NCBI RefSeq assembly: GCF_028554725.1
Contig: NC_071671.1
Span: forward strand, 43,532,001-43,596,000
Reading direction: 5' to 3'
Length of the DNA: 64,000 nucleotides
DNA from: Zeugodacus cucurbitae
Taxonomy: Eukaryota; Arthropoda; Insecta; Diptera; Tephritidae
Shown piece by piece: positions 29,160-41,408 of the stretch. The notes beneath the pieces were generated by a model. That model had not been told where the DNA came from and made no database searches. It worked only from the letters and a program-made list of their open reading frames with translations. The position numbers and the translations under genes were made by a program. The first letter of the stretch is position 1, and each line of letters opens with the position of its first letter.

Positions 29160-31480
29160 TAAATTACTAATTAATGCCATTGCATAACATATTAAATTTC
29201 AGCATTTCTTTACTACTTTTGTAAATTAAATTTTTTATGGTCCTCTTTAAATTATATTTTTCGATAATATTTTCATTCAATGAATTTGTTAATTTTTTCT
29301 TGCTGCTTATTTCAACACTCTTGCTTTATTCACTGATTATATTTGCACCTAACTTTTTTTTGCTTCACAATTTTTTGAACCTAATTATCATGTGTAATTC
29401 AAGTATTTGCATCATATTTTAGTTTTTAGGCAAAAAGTGAGCCGTGGAGCCCTTTGTTAATATTTATGCGATTTCGCGGTTTACATTGGGTTTATGGCAT
29501 ATCTTGCGGTTTTTTGTTTGCGGTTTGTTTGCATTTAATCTATTTTTAATGAATTTATTAATTTAAATTGATTTCATGTGTTTGCTGTGGGGAATTATTT
29601 ACTTTTCATTGTTCTTTGCATTCATTATTTTTTTGAAGTATTACACATTTGTATTTGTATACAAACAATTGCTAATCAGCATTATTTATTTTTCTATTAT
29701 TTATTTTAACATGTTGATTAATAATAGAGGTGTGTGTGGGCTCATGCGTTTTAGTTTTATTATCACGTATTTTTTATTATCACAGTTTTGTAATAATGCA
29801 GATATGACCATCAGTGTAAATGTGAAGCTCTTTAATTTAATGTAACAAATCAAATGATTTAATAATGCACTCATGAAGAAGGGCACTTATTTTATAAAAT
29901 AAAATTTTTCTATTTCCAAGTGAGGGAATATGATTGATAATTTTCAAAACATTATTTGTAGTTTTTCTTGGTATTAGAATTCCAATCAGGTGCAAATTTA
30001 GTACAGATTTATCAATCTTGAGCAATTTAATTTTATATTTAATTTCTAGAGAAAGTGTTAGTTTTTTTGATATGAATTATATTTTAATAATCCACTACTG
30101 TCTCTAATATCGAATCGAATATAAGAACTGAAGCGACTTGATAGCGGGAATAGATTTTAGATATATCACTATGTAAAATCTTACTCAAACGACCCTTAAG
30201 CCAATTGCTTAGATATAGATATAAACACAAATAGAGGATAAACACAAATTTGTCAAGTTTTATTAAACATTTTCACAGTGTTTTTTTAATTTCATATACG
30301 AAATGAATGTCTCTTAATTGAGTTACTAGTAAAATCGGTCAGTGCGTATGAGTAACATTTATCAAATGTCACACCCTTCATACAAAAATCCTCCAAAATT
30401 TGTTATTTTTTTGTAAATCAATCACATATTATATCTTAATTAGTTATATTTCCATCATGTCATCATATTTAAGCATGAAAAAATTGATAACAATTTATTT
30501 CGCAAGTTTCATTAAAATTATTATGATTGATATGCTGCTTGAAAGAAAGCTTGATGAGCAATCTTCGGGCTCTAGGCCACGTGAAGATTTTATTGCTGAG
30601 TGTTCTGCTAAATTCTGTAGAGGTCATATATGAATTGAAGGCGTAAAACCCAACAAATATCTAAAGGAAGCATCATGCTGCAGAAGGAAAACACAAAATT
30701 ATGCATTCATGACTTTTTTGCTCTCGGATTTCAAGAATCTGGAAAAAAATGTTCGATTCCGAGCTTAATAACTGTAGACAATTCCTATTAATGCAGGTTA
30801 TCATAATTCAAATTTATTTACATTTTTCTTAGTCAATCGTTAATGAAACTTCAGTAATATTTTCTGTCAAATTATTTCATTTAATTACACCTACACCTAT
30901 TGGGCGTAAGTATTTAAGTTATTTAAGTTAAATAAAATTTAAAATTAAATAGAACATAAACAAAATTATCGGATTTTTTATTACTTGAAATACTGTTATA
31001 GATGCCATGACCTAGAAAAATATGCAACTCGTTTCCTACATATACACTTTTAAAAAATAATTTATTCACGCTGTCTGAGCTCTGAACTCTAATCGACTGT
31101 CTAAAAGCTACATATTCATTAGCAGTTTTTTCACATTATCTTCTTGTATATATGTGTGTTAAAGCGCATTATGCCTGCGACCAGCGCGTGACAAGATAAA
31201 CATCACGACAGCGTTTAATTGGAAATTCATGAAAATTAGTTGTTTAACAAGCGAACGGCAAAATGAATATTCCCACTGCGTGTGTTGGACACGGCGCACA
31301 GCAATGACAGGGGCCAATAAACTCATCAGCGGTCATTGCGAGCACGTCTGGACTTTCGCATTTAGCAGGCGTTCATTAATTCTTCGGTATTAATGTCTTC
31401 CTTTTTCTGTGCACCCGCACGTCATATAAATATGTAATCTAATGAATGTTATGTGCATATGTACACTAGTTAGGATCATT
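29160..31480. other. AT-rich intergenic region, nothing recognised
   Basis: Very T- and A-rich sequence with short chance ORFs only. The stretch at 31140-31420 is GC-richer and non-repetitive, and could be a regulatory or conserved non-coding element. That is a guess from composition. Confidence 0.5.
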
Positions 31481-31484
31481 AAAT

Positions 31485-31523
31485 ACACCAAAAAAAGTTG
31501 TCTATATGAACTTTTTTTGGTGT
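31485..31523. repeat. Perfect 15-bp inverted repeat (hairpin)
   Basis: ACACCAAAAAAAGTT and its exact reverse complement AACTTTTTTTGGTGT are separated by the 9-base loop GTCTATATG. No ORF or element is associated. Confidence 0.8.
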
Positions 31524-31529
31524 TTTTGG

Positions 31530-32745
31530 TAATAATTTATTATTATTTTTCATGGCTTCTGTATTTTGTAGGCGATTAACGGTAGTGCGTATGTTCAGTT
31601 CTCATCATATTCGCATAAAAATGTTTATGTTTTTTTTTGTTTTTTCCCTCCATTTTGGTTTGGCTTGCACGTCAATTTCTTATCTATTTGGTCGAAAGTT
31701 GCTGCCAACTGCTGATAATTAATTGTCCGCAGGCGTTGTCAACAATAAAGCTGAATGTAATGTCAACATAATCGTGTAATTAAAATGTCATGTGGAATTA
31801 CATTTCACCAAGTCAAAGAGATCGAAAAAAACTGTTTGGCTGTACATATAGTTGTCAAACAGATATTAATATAAAAAGAGACGTTACAGTATACATTTTT
31901 TACCTTTGCAGATAAATTAGCCATTTAAACTGATGGAGCAAATGCCATACCGACCGATCGATAAACTGAAGTATCGACCTCAGTGGTTATTATATTATTA
32001 TTCAATCGATGTTTATCCTAAAAGGTATCTGAATCAATAAAAGATGAGAACTTTCTACCTGTTTCATCATGTGTGTGTTACCATGAAGACGAGACGAGAT
32101 CCGGATGTCTGTTTGTTCGCACGGCTGTCCGTCGTCCAAAGTTAGCGATAACTAGCGTAAAACTGGAGATTTCTTGATCGTACACGTATTCCTGGCACTA
32201 TGGGAGATTTAATATTACAAAGGGGCGAAATCGGTTGCCACTACAAAAAGCTTTGGTGTGCTGGCAACAGTTGCTTATTTGAGAAAACTCAGAAATTTTA
32301 AAATTCAGCTTAACCAACCTTTCATACAAATTACAATAGTACCCACTCTTCCGAATATCTATGAAAATTCGAAGAAAAACTGAAAAATATGGCTTACTTT
32401 TTCATTTCTTGTATCTATCGATGACGTGTGTAATTCTGAGTGAAGCTTTAACAAAACTATCTGCGAAGTTTTTGGTAGAAAGTCGTATACAGTGGAACCT
32501 CTACAACTCAAAATTCCCTAACTTGAAATTCTACATAACTCGAACTATTAAATTGTCAATAGAAGTCAAATTATATACAACAGCAAACTGCAACGAAAAA
32601 AAAAAATAAAAAAAATAAATGAAAATAAAATCTTGTAATATTTAATATTTAGTGTAATTATTTTATTAATTATTAATTTATCACGTACTTTTAAAAAGTT
32701 TTGCTAATTTAACTTATAACCTATCACATAAAAACATCTTAAAAA
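31530..32745. other. Intergenic region with a diverged repeat-R-like segment
   Basis: At about 32080-32270 there is a GAGACGAGATCCGGATGTC / TCTGTTTGTTCGCACGGCTG block followed by decayed text that resembles the left part of repeat R, but it is too diverged to align by eye. The rest is AT-rich. Confidence 0.4.
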
Positions 32746-32749
32746 TATT

Positions 32750-33150
32750 CATAGTTCTTCGTCCGTTACACAGCTGTTTAAACCGTAGTTATCCGGGTCT
32801 TCTACTACAAAGATCACAGTCGCATCTGGATCATCGACTTCCTAATGTTCAAGATCAAACTTTATTTCTGGTTCTGGTTTCAGTTTCATTTCCGATTGAG
32901 TTTCTTCGTCCTCTAAGAACAAACGCCTCCGTGGTATACGCTTTCCATCTCGTCGTTCGGTGCCATCAGGATGTATCATCATATGTGGCACCATTTCGCT
33001 CCATTCTATGTGGATATTTTCTATTTTAGTCGGTGTGCTGCTAACGAATATTGAATCGTGCACGTCGCAGGTGAAAAAGCCATCCAACTTCAAATTTACT
33101 GAATAGTAAACAGTTGTTGTTTTAGAAGCGCTTGAAAATTGGGCTTGCAT
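32750..33150 (-). pseudogene. Unidentified ORF with one in-frame stop
   Basis: The minus strand is open from 33216, with the first ATG at 33150. A TAG lies at 32842-32844, then the same frame continues about 31 codons to a TGA near 32751. The product is mixed in composition and looks protein-like: NLKLDGFFTCDVHDSIFVSS, IHIEWSEMVPHMMIHPDG, GKRIPRRRLFLEDEE, then an acidic tail and EDPDNYGLNSCVTDEEL. A possible splice acceptor (AATTCCAG) precedes the open stretch at about 33205, so it could be an exon of a spliced gene or a retained fragment of a transposon protein. I do not recognise it. Confidence 0.35.
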
Positions 33151-33345
33151 TTTAATTTTTTGTCTTCTTGCCTTGGTCCTGCTCACTCTGTTATCAAACT
33201 GGAATTGTACTCAAGCATAATTTCTCACGCCTTTTATAGTCACAGACTTTCATTTAACTTTGTGGGTCTCTTTTTGAATAGCTTGCCGCAGGTAAGCATT
33301 TTTTAAATCACTCACTTATAATTGGGTGGCACGAGCCACCCATCA

Positions 33346-33648
33346 TCATCGTCATCAAAAGGGCGGTGTCTCATCCGAGGCTCTGTGTTTGTTTTCATTG
33401 GGGAGATTTTTTTATGTGGTGGGTCCCAAGCCCTACGCACAACCGCAGAAGCGGGCTTCGCCTTCCCACTTTAGCTCGCCTCCAAACGGATGTCTGTTAG
33501 CTACCCAGGGGATACTTGGTCTAAAACCGGAAGTCGTGAGCTGCTTGAGTCATATGCAAAAGAATCGTTTCTGGCCACTCCCAAGTGAATGGCAATCAGA
33601 AACTTTCCTCACTTGCGTGAACTTCTACATATGACCCCATCCCTCAAT
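33346..33648 (-). mobile_element. RTE copy E, 5' UTR piece (inverted)
   Basis: Reverse complement of the first about 300 bp of the intact RTE (7534-7840), with the element's 5' end at the right, touching 33649. Confidence 0.85.
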
Positions 33649-34541
33649 CTATTGATGGAAAAAATAATACGAGCCGCAGAGCTAAACAGAGAAGGTACAA
33701 TCTTCTATAAGAGTGTACAGCTACTGGCGTATGCCGATTATATTGATATCATCGAAAGTAACAACCGCGCCGTTTGTTCTGCTTTTTCCAGACTAGATAA
33801 AGAAGAGAAGCGTATGGGTCTGGTGGTGATTGAGGACAAGACGAAATATCTCCTGTCATCAAACAAACAGTCAGCACACTCGCGTCTTGTCTCCCACGTC
33901 ACTGTTGACAGTCATAACTTTGAAGTTGTAGATAATTTCGTTTATCTGGGAACCAGCATTAACATCACCAACAATGTCAGCCTTGAAATGCAACGCAGAA
34001 TCACTCTTGCCAACAGGTGCTACTTTGGACTCAGTAGGCAATTGAAAAGTAAAGTCCTCTCTCGACGAACCAAAATCAAACTCTATAAGTCGCTCATTAT
34101 TCCCGTCCTGATGTATGGCGCTGAAGCGTGGACGATGACAACATCCGGTGAGACGACTCTTGGGGTTTTCGAGAGAAAGGTTTTGCGTAAGATTTATAGT
34201 CCTCTAAACATTGGCAACGGCGAATACCGCAGACGATGGAACGATGAGCTGTACGATTTATACGACGACATTGACATAGTTCAGCGAATAAAAAGACAGC
34301 GGCTACGCTGGCTAGGTCATGTTGTACGGATGGAAGAAAACACTCCAGCTCTGAAAGTATTCGATGCAGTACCCGCTGGAGGAAGCCGCAAAAGAGGACG
34401 ACCTCCACTCCGGTGGAAAGACCAAGTGCAAAGTGACCTGGCTTCACTTGGTGTTTCCAGTTGGCGCCAAAAAGCAAAAAGGAGGAATGAGTGGCGCGCT
34501 CTGGTGGATTCGGCTATAATCGCTTAAAGCGGTTCCTACGC
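33649..34541 (+). pseudogene. RTE copy E, 3' half of the reverse transcriptase
   Basis: Plus-strand open frame from the region just before the catalytic box to the normal RTE end (NLLMEKIIRAAELNREGTIF, LLAYADYIDII, RLRWLGHVVRMEE, RKRGRPPLRWKDQ). The catalytic YADD has become YADY, so it would be inactive even if joined to the rest. It ends with the usual 3' UTR (TAAAGCGGTTCCTACGCC) and a short AT microsatellite. Confidence 0.88.
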
Positions 34542-34557
34542 CAAATATATATATAAT

Positions 34558-35188
34558 AGATTGAAGAAGTCGCACGATAGTGAATCACCCTGTCTAAAGC
34601 CTCGTTTGGTATCGAACGGCTCGAAAAGGTCCTTCCCGATCCTGACGGAGCTTTTGTCGATGCTCAACGTCAGCTTACATAGACGTTTTGCCGGGATACC
34701 AAATTCAGATATCGCGGCATAAAGGCAGCTCCTTTTCGTGTTATCGAAGGCAGCTTTAAACTCGATGAAAAGATGGTGAGTATCGATTCTGATAAGGTCC
34801 AATCAGTTTGTCGACGGTGGGCGTTAGTCTTTCACACAGTACGCTTAATAGAACCTTATAGGCGATACTTAGGAGGCTTATCCCACGGTAATTGGCGCAG
34901 ATTGTGGGGTCTCCCTTTTTATGGATTGGACAGAGCACACTGTGATTCCAATCGTCGGGCATGCTTTCTACCGACCATATTCTGCAAAAAAGCTGATGTT
35001 TGCATAAGGTATCAGTTCTTCGCCGCCGTATTTGAATAGCTCTGCCGGTAATCTATCGGCCCCGCCGCTTTGTTGTTCTTCAAGCGAGTAATTGCTATTC
35101 GAATTTTTTCATGGTCGGGTAATGGAATATCTATTCCATCGCCATCGATTGGGGAATCGGACTCGCCATCTTCTGGTGGTGTACTTTT
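34558..35188 (-). pseudogene. RTE copy E, middle of the reverse transcriptase (inverted)
   Basis: Minus-strand RTE sequence covering the fingers and palm (LKNNKAAGPIDYRQ, ICANYRGISLLSIAYKVL, LFIEFKAAFDNTKRSCLY, FDTKRGFRQGDSLSCDFFNL). Its left end corresponds to the position directly before the first base of the plus-strand piece at 33649, so the two pieces are neighbours in the intact element. Confidence 0.85.
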
Positions 35189-35189
35189 A

Positions 35190-38100
35190 ATAATCAAAGC
35201 ACATACTCACCTCAAGCAGAATCGAAAAAAGGTTCAAACTTCAGAACAAGTAAAGAATTTATATTTCGAAATAGTTCAAACACAATTTTTAATGATTTGA
35301 ATGTCTGTTTATTCTCATACTGAATTGTGTACATTAAATGCGCTTATCTACAAATAGTTATGTATGTATTTTCTGCTTCTTTTTTTATTTCAATATAGTT
35401 ACAATGCGGCAGAAGTACAGTGGGTAATGTACATACAAAACCAAATAGATATAAAATAAAGAACTATTAAAATTTTTAGCAATAAAATATTCTTTGTGCG
35501 AACAAAAAAGAAATATTATGAGAAATAGAAATATACTGATAAGAAATATTGTTGAAAGTATATATAATTGTAAAAATATTAACGCGGAAGTTTGTGTTGA
35601 TAGTGAGTGATCTTTGCTCTCAGGGATTCAAGGTGAGCGATAATGAAGATATCTTTTTTATATCCTATATTCAGTAATCTTTCTTCGCTTTGTATAGTGG
35701 AAAAAATATAGTTGTAGAATAGGAGTGTTACAGAATTTCTAAAAAGATTATCAGAACCCTTATGAGAGATCTTACTCTTAAGTGGAGAACACTAGTATTG
35801 TAGTTATCTTAATAATGGATATCAGAAGAATATATGGAAGCATGTTGATTAATATTATTTTGAATAGAAGAATCGCATCGGTTTTAATGATAACTTTTTT
35901 CTTTACTGAATAGCATTTTGTTTCTACAATTGTCACTGATTTTTTAGTGGTACCTTCATGACTTCAGATGACAGATATAAAGGAAAAACCATAAGTAATT
36001 ACCTTAACCTTGAGTGTATGGAAAATGCTTCTAAGTGTTCATATATGTTCATATTTATATGGAGGAAAAATACATAACAAAAATAGCTTCTCGATACTAT
36101 TTCACTGATTTATAAAGTAAATATTTTGTGTTTGGGTTACAAAAAAGTGTAATGAAGATTTCTCTCTTCTTTCAGAAAATCATAGTTAATATAAAAGCAG
36201 TAAAATTTATCCAAATAAAATGGTGCCCACTGTATTAACGCTTGCATTTCTAATTACAATATTTTGACTGCGCGTCGGCAGTTTCGGTGAACATTTGTAA
36301 TGTTTTTTCTTTTTGTTTGCTTAATTTTCATGGAATTTTAATAAGGTTTCTACATTTAATAGAATTTATAATAATTATTTTTGTTTTCTTTCCTTATTAT
36401 CAATACTTTTGTTACGCTCTTGCTTCTTTTCGCAAATTCTTTATAATTCATTTATTCTCATATTCTCTTAGCTTGTTTTCCACTTTTGAAGCTTATTTCT
36501 GATATTTTTAAACTATTCATTATTTATTTAGTTTATTTTATTTTATTTATTTATTTACTACATATACTTTTATCTAGAGTTTCACTACGTCTTTTATTTG
36601 CTTATTATATATTTAAATTCTTTAACATCTAAATTTAATAAATGTCTCCTCACCTCAGTTCGCTCTAAATCAACTGACCGGCCGCCCGCTCTCTATGTTG
36701 CAATTCATTTCATATACATATGTATTTCCGTATTTTTAAACGTTCACTTAGTTCTTTAATTGATTTCAACAGATAAGCGTGAATGTGTAACAAAACCCTA
36801 ATTTAATTAATTACAATTAATGGCAATTATTAATTTATGTGTGTTGTTGTTTATTTATTTTAATTTTTTTTTTGTTTCCTTTCTCCTTCCATGAAAATTT
36901 ACAAAGTTTCGCGCAGCAAACTGAGCAGGTCAAATGCTTTTTACATACAAAAAATATTACAACTAAATTTATATGAAATTTAAATTACAAAATTAATACT
37001 AAATTTAACCGTAATTACACATACATACATATATACCATTAATCAATTTAATTTACACATATGGTTACACATATGAATTCTTTTCTGTGTTTGTTGTAAT
37101 CTGTAATCTAATAACAGAATTTGTTTCACAAATAGTAATTTACAGTTATTTTAATTTAAAGTGTTTTTTTTCTTATTGTGTCAATATTCTAACGCTATTT
37201 ACAGTTTTTTACTTGCAGAAACTTAATGCTTGTTTTGGTTTTAGTTTTTTGTTTTGTATTTATTTAATTTATGTTTTTTTGGTTTTTTTTTGACTGGAAC
37301 ACTAATAAATAATACATATTTACTCGTAAATTGTGCTAAAATTTAGTTTTTACTGCTAAGTATTTTTAGTTAGTTTTTCCATATTTTTCTGTATTTTTTG
37401 TTTTTAAGTTTAAATTGAAAATATCTTAAATAGGATTATTTATAATTTATTCGTTATGTTTAATTTAAGTCTTAGGTTAAAAAAATGCGCCTGAAATGGA
37501 GAGAAAAATAATCAAGGTTAGTAATATTAGATTTAATTATAAAATATATTTAATTTACTGTTTATATGAATTCAAAATAATTTCTTTACATTTATTATGA
37601 TAATATTTAAATTCAATTAAACTTTTTGCAAGATTATTTAATATATATTGTTTTATATTTCGCTGTTCAATTTGCATTAAATTTATTAAATATTGCATGT
37701 GTCCCATTTACCTAATTTGCCTACAATCAAGTGGAATGAAAGCAATTTGTCATGTTCTAATTAATTTTGCTTATCAACCTTTGATCTTTCACTGAATTGT
37801 TATGGAGATATGTCACAAAATATATAAAACCTTTCATTGAGTTTGGAGCCTATATGACTTTAACAGATTCTTCTTTGAATAACTTTGTTTCACATGATAT
37901 GTAGATAGTGAAAGCTCGTTTGACATAATAGACAGTAGTCAGTTGTCTCCAATTTTAACTGGACATCCATTGTTTTGTTTGTCAAAACCAATAATATATT
38001 TCAGTGATCAATTTCTGTTTATTTAGAAATACTCTTTTTCTTATTCAAAACATTTTTTTAAATTTCGTAGATAACTTGAGGAGTAGGCAGTAAATTAATG

Positions 38101-38275
38101 TGGTGAACAGATATTTTTAGTATGCTGAAGGATAATTCAATTTCTTCAGAAACTTGAAGAAAAGAATTACAAAGGCATTTTGATTTTCGTCTATATGTAG
38201 TCGAGTCTGCCACTGAACCCTTTTCCAAGAAATATTTATGTTATGAAAGGGTAAATAATAATATTGGGTAGACAA
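35190..38275. other. AT-rich intergenic region, nothing recognised
   Basis: Long T-rich and A-rich stretches (especially 36280-37440) with chance ORFs made of Phe, Leu, Tyr and Ile codons. I see no repeat or gene. Confidence 0.6.
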
Positions 38276-38280
38276 ATATT

Positions 38281-39486
38281 TATACTCTCGCAACAAATGT
38301 TGCTAAAGAGAGTATTATAGTTTTGTTCACATAACGGTTGTTTGTAACACCCAAAACTAAACGAGTTAGATATAGGGTTATATATACCAAAGTGATCAGG
38401 GTGAAGAGTGGAGTTCAAATCCGAATGTCTGTCTGTCCGTCCCTCCGTCCTTCTGTGCAAGCTGTAAGTTGAGTAAAAATTACGATGTCTTAATGAAACT
38501 TGGCACACTTATTTCTTGGCACCATAGGAAGGTTGCTTTCGAAAATGAGCAAAATCGGACCACTGCCACGCCCATAAAATGGCGAAAACCGAAAACACAT
38601 AAAGTGAAATAACTAAGCCAAAAATAAAGCTATGGAAATAAAATTTGGTATGAAGGATCGCACTATGAAGGGGCATATTTCGATGTACTTTTTTTTGGGG
38701 AGGTGGGCGTGGCACCGCCTCCAAATAGGTTTTTTGTACATATCTCGGAAACCAATAGAACTATATAAACCAAACTTTCCAAACGTTTTTTTTAGCGGCT
38801 TCTTAATACAGTCCAAAAATGAAAGAAATCGGATAATAACCACGCCCACCTCCCATACAAAGGTTGAGAATTACTAAAAGTGGGTTAACTCACTAACGAA
38901 AAACGTCCGAAGCACTAAATTTCACATAAGAAATGACAGATGGAAGCTGCACTCAGATTTTTTTACAAAATGGAAAATGGGCGTGGCGTCGCCCACTTAT
39001 GGGTCAAAAACCATATCTCAGGAACTACTCGACCGATTTCAATGAAACTTGGTTTGTAATAGTTTCCTCACATCCCAATTATATGTTGTGAAAATAGGCC
39101 AAATCGCTTCACAACCACGCCTACTTCCTATATACCAGAACTTTGAAGACGATCTGAATAGGTTACTTTACAATATATAAAGTAAGCCCTAGTGAAGATA
39201 TCGGTGCAAAACTATGCACAAATACCATGTTTATAGTGTGGTAGCCCCATTATAAAAATCGCCGAAATCGGACCATAGGTTTTTAACGACCCATATATCG
39301 TACACGAGGACCTCGGCGCTTCTAACCTAATATTATGGTTTCCAACTTTCAATGGACTTTATACAATATATATGACGAATATGTGGGTCAAATTGTATAT
39401 TATATAATATAAATAAAGTTAAATAAATAAATTTCGAGAGTTTAAAATGTTCGGTTACACCCGAACTTAGCCCTTCCTTACTTGTT
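38281..39486 (+). repeat. Interspersed repeat R, copy 3 (near full length)
   Basis: Runs from TATACTCTCGCAAC to CCCTTCCTTACTTG, 1.2 kb, the most complete copy. It shows the left terminus, the GTCTGTCTGTCCGTCC block, several CGCCCAC motifs and the right end with GTTCGGTTACACCCGAAC, itself an imperfect palindrome. Confidence 0.88.
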
Positions 39487-39689
39487 TTTTTTTATTATTT
39501 TAGCACTGAGGGAGGGATATATATATAATACCATCTGTATTCATATTCACTCATTTGAACAGCGTTTTTGTAAAACATTAGAATAGTTTTGTTTGTTTGC
39601 CCTATAGAAGACATAATATCGAAGACAGCATTTTTAACATATTTTACTATCAAAAGGCTAAAAATGCAGAAAAATGTAATGTGAACGGT

Positions 39690-40290
39690 TAAGATGTCTT
39701 GACGCCAATGATAAAATTGATTTGGAAAATTACGTTCCGATATCTAGGATGTCTAACGTACTGGAAAGCTTCTTGTATAACGGTAAAGTTTAAATTTGTT
39801 TGCCTCCACCGTTCACAACAACATGAAACATCTCGGATTCATTTCGAAACTTGACATATGGGTATCTCATGTTCTTATAGAACAAAATTTGCTTTGTCGC
39901 ATTAAAGAAGCGATTCATTTTTGAATATATTGAGTGATGCACTCAAACAGAAAAGGCCAGAATTGATAAATAGAAAAGGTGTAGTGTTCAACCAGGATAA
40001 TGATAACCTCCCACAAGGTTGATGAATCGCCAAAAACTTTTTAACCTTGAATGGGAGGGCGCCTTCGGACTATTACTTGCTCCGGTACCTGCAATTGTAT
40101 TTGGATGGTCAAGAACCACATGGACCCGTTTTTTGCCTTCTCCAATGTTTTATTAGCGTGGTATCAATTTCTTGCCCGGAAGATGGCAAAAGGTATTGGA
40201 TTAAAACGGAGAATAAATAATTTCATAAATGTGAGTGAACGACCCAATGTAACCAAACCAGTCATTAAATTCTAAATTCTATAAAAAATT
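39690..40290 (+). pseudogene. mariner transposase fossil on the plus strand
   Basis: Remnants of a mariner transposase in order: a helix-turn-helix to linker region (about 39790-39900), QKRPELINRKGVVFNQDN (the second catalytic block, with His changed to Asn), NHMDPFFAFSN and ARKMAKGIGLKRRINN (the C-terminal LPERW-type region). Frames shift several times. It is a different copy from the one at 28158-29152, and lies just downstream of the last dpr exon seen, on the opposite strand. Confidence 0.75.
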
Positions 40291-40506
40291 TCGAATTATT
40301 TAAACCAAAGTAATTTCATTAATTTGAATTTTATTTATATTTAAAGGACACCCTTTACTCGCCAATTTCAGAGTAAAGTAGCACGACTTCATTAATTAAA
40401 CATTAATAATGTACGACTAAGAAACATTCTAAACCAAATTTAAAGGAACTGTTTAATATATTTAACCGTCTTACTATTTAAATAAATATACGCTGTCAGC
40501 ACTCAC

Positions 40507-40615
40507 CTTATACCCAGCGTATTCACCAGCACACAAGGGGCCAGAAGATATTTGAATATCGCTGCAATCCGATCGGCCGAGGAAGTTTTTCGTGATATAG
40601 CCGCCATATTATCGC
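40507..40615 (-). CDS. dpr12: Dpr-family gene, C-terminal exon (exon D)
   Basis: A 109-nt exon after a good acceptor (TTTGCAG). With the last base of exon C it restores a Gly codon and reads GDNMAAISRKTSSADR followed by a hydrophobic tail (YLLAPCVLVNTLGI). In Dpr proteins the region after Ig2 is a short linker and a hydrophobic C-terminus, often a GPI-anchor signal. It ends either at a strong donor (AAG|GTGAGT at 40507/40506) with another exon beyond, or by reading through to the TGA at 40503-40505. I recall a similar end in Drosophila Dpr12 with a few more residues, which favours splicing or a short divergent tail. Confidence 0.75.
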
Positions 40616-41194
40616 CTGCAAAGAGTCGAGTGAAAAAATGACAAACTTGCATAAGCCAAAGAAACACAAAACATGAAAATCATAACAAATAATGCACTAA
40701 ATTTAAATGCAAATTATGGCAACAAATTCGAGTGCAAATCTGCGCAAAATGACTTAATGCAAATACTTTTTTCCTTATTTGCCTGCATTTTGGCAACAAT
40801 CAAAATGGCAACTACGACGAGCATATTGCCACCGGAGTGGATTTGCGTAAAATCCCATTTAAATGCAAAGTTGCAACTATGAAAAAGCGTAAAAATATTA
40901 AAACTGGGTAAATGGCAAAAATTCTAACGCAAATTGGATGAGTGCGAAATGCCGGAAACAGCTGGTGCTAATATTAACAAATTCTAGTTGCTCATTGCTG
41001 AATTATAATCGACTTTTAATGGCTGGCGCACTGATTTTTAAAGGAGCTTAAAACCTAAATTCTAGATTTCAAAATTTTTAAATTTGGTTCATTCTTTAAT
41101 TTCTATATGCTGCTGTTGCCGTAAAATTCTTATTTGCTTCATTCTATATTATCCAACGCAACAAATAATTCTTTAATCACTACCTCTCACTCAC

Positions 41195-41408
41195 CTTTTG
41201 ACACGAAAACGTAAATGCTCGCTGGCTCCGTGTTGCTGGCCGAGCAGGTGTAATTTCCAGAATCGGTGATTTGTGGCTCTCTGATGATGAGGCGACTTTG
41301 TGTACGTGGTCCAGGTGTGGTCTCGATTGAAATGTCACGCCTCGTGTCATAGTAGTTAATAAGGCGATCGTTTTTCTGCCAATATACATACTGTGGTGGA
41401 GTTGGACT
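41195..41408 (-). CDS. dpr12: Dpr-family gene, Ig2 exon (exon C)
   Basis: A 214-nt exon bounded by an acceptor (TTTCATTTCCAG) and a donor (AAAAG|GTGAGT). It begins in frame after exon B with SPTPPQYVYWQKNDRLINYY and includes TPGPRTQSRLIIREPQITDS and GNYTCSASNTEPASIYVFV. The second conserved Ig cysteine is in YTC. It forms most of the second immunoglobulin domain. Dpr proteins are neuronal surface recognition molecules that bind DIP partners during synaptic wiring. The sequence matches Dpr12 better than other Dprs as I remember them. Confidence 0.9.

Noticed and set aside
36280..37300. T-rich open stretches giving Phe/Leu/Tyr-rich membrane-like peptides
   Set aside because: These follow from the base composition alone.
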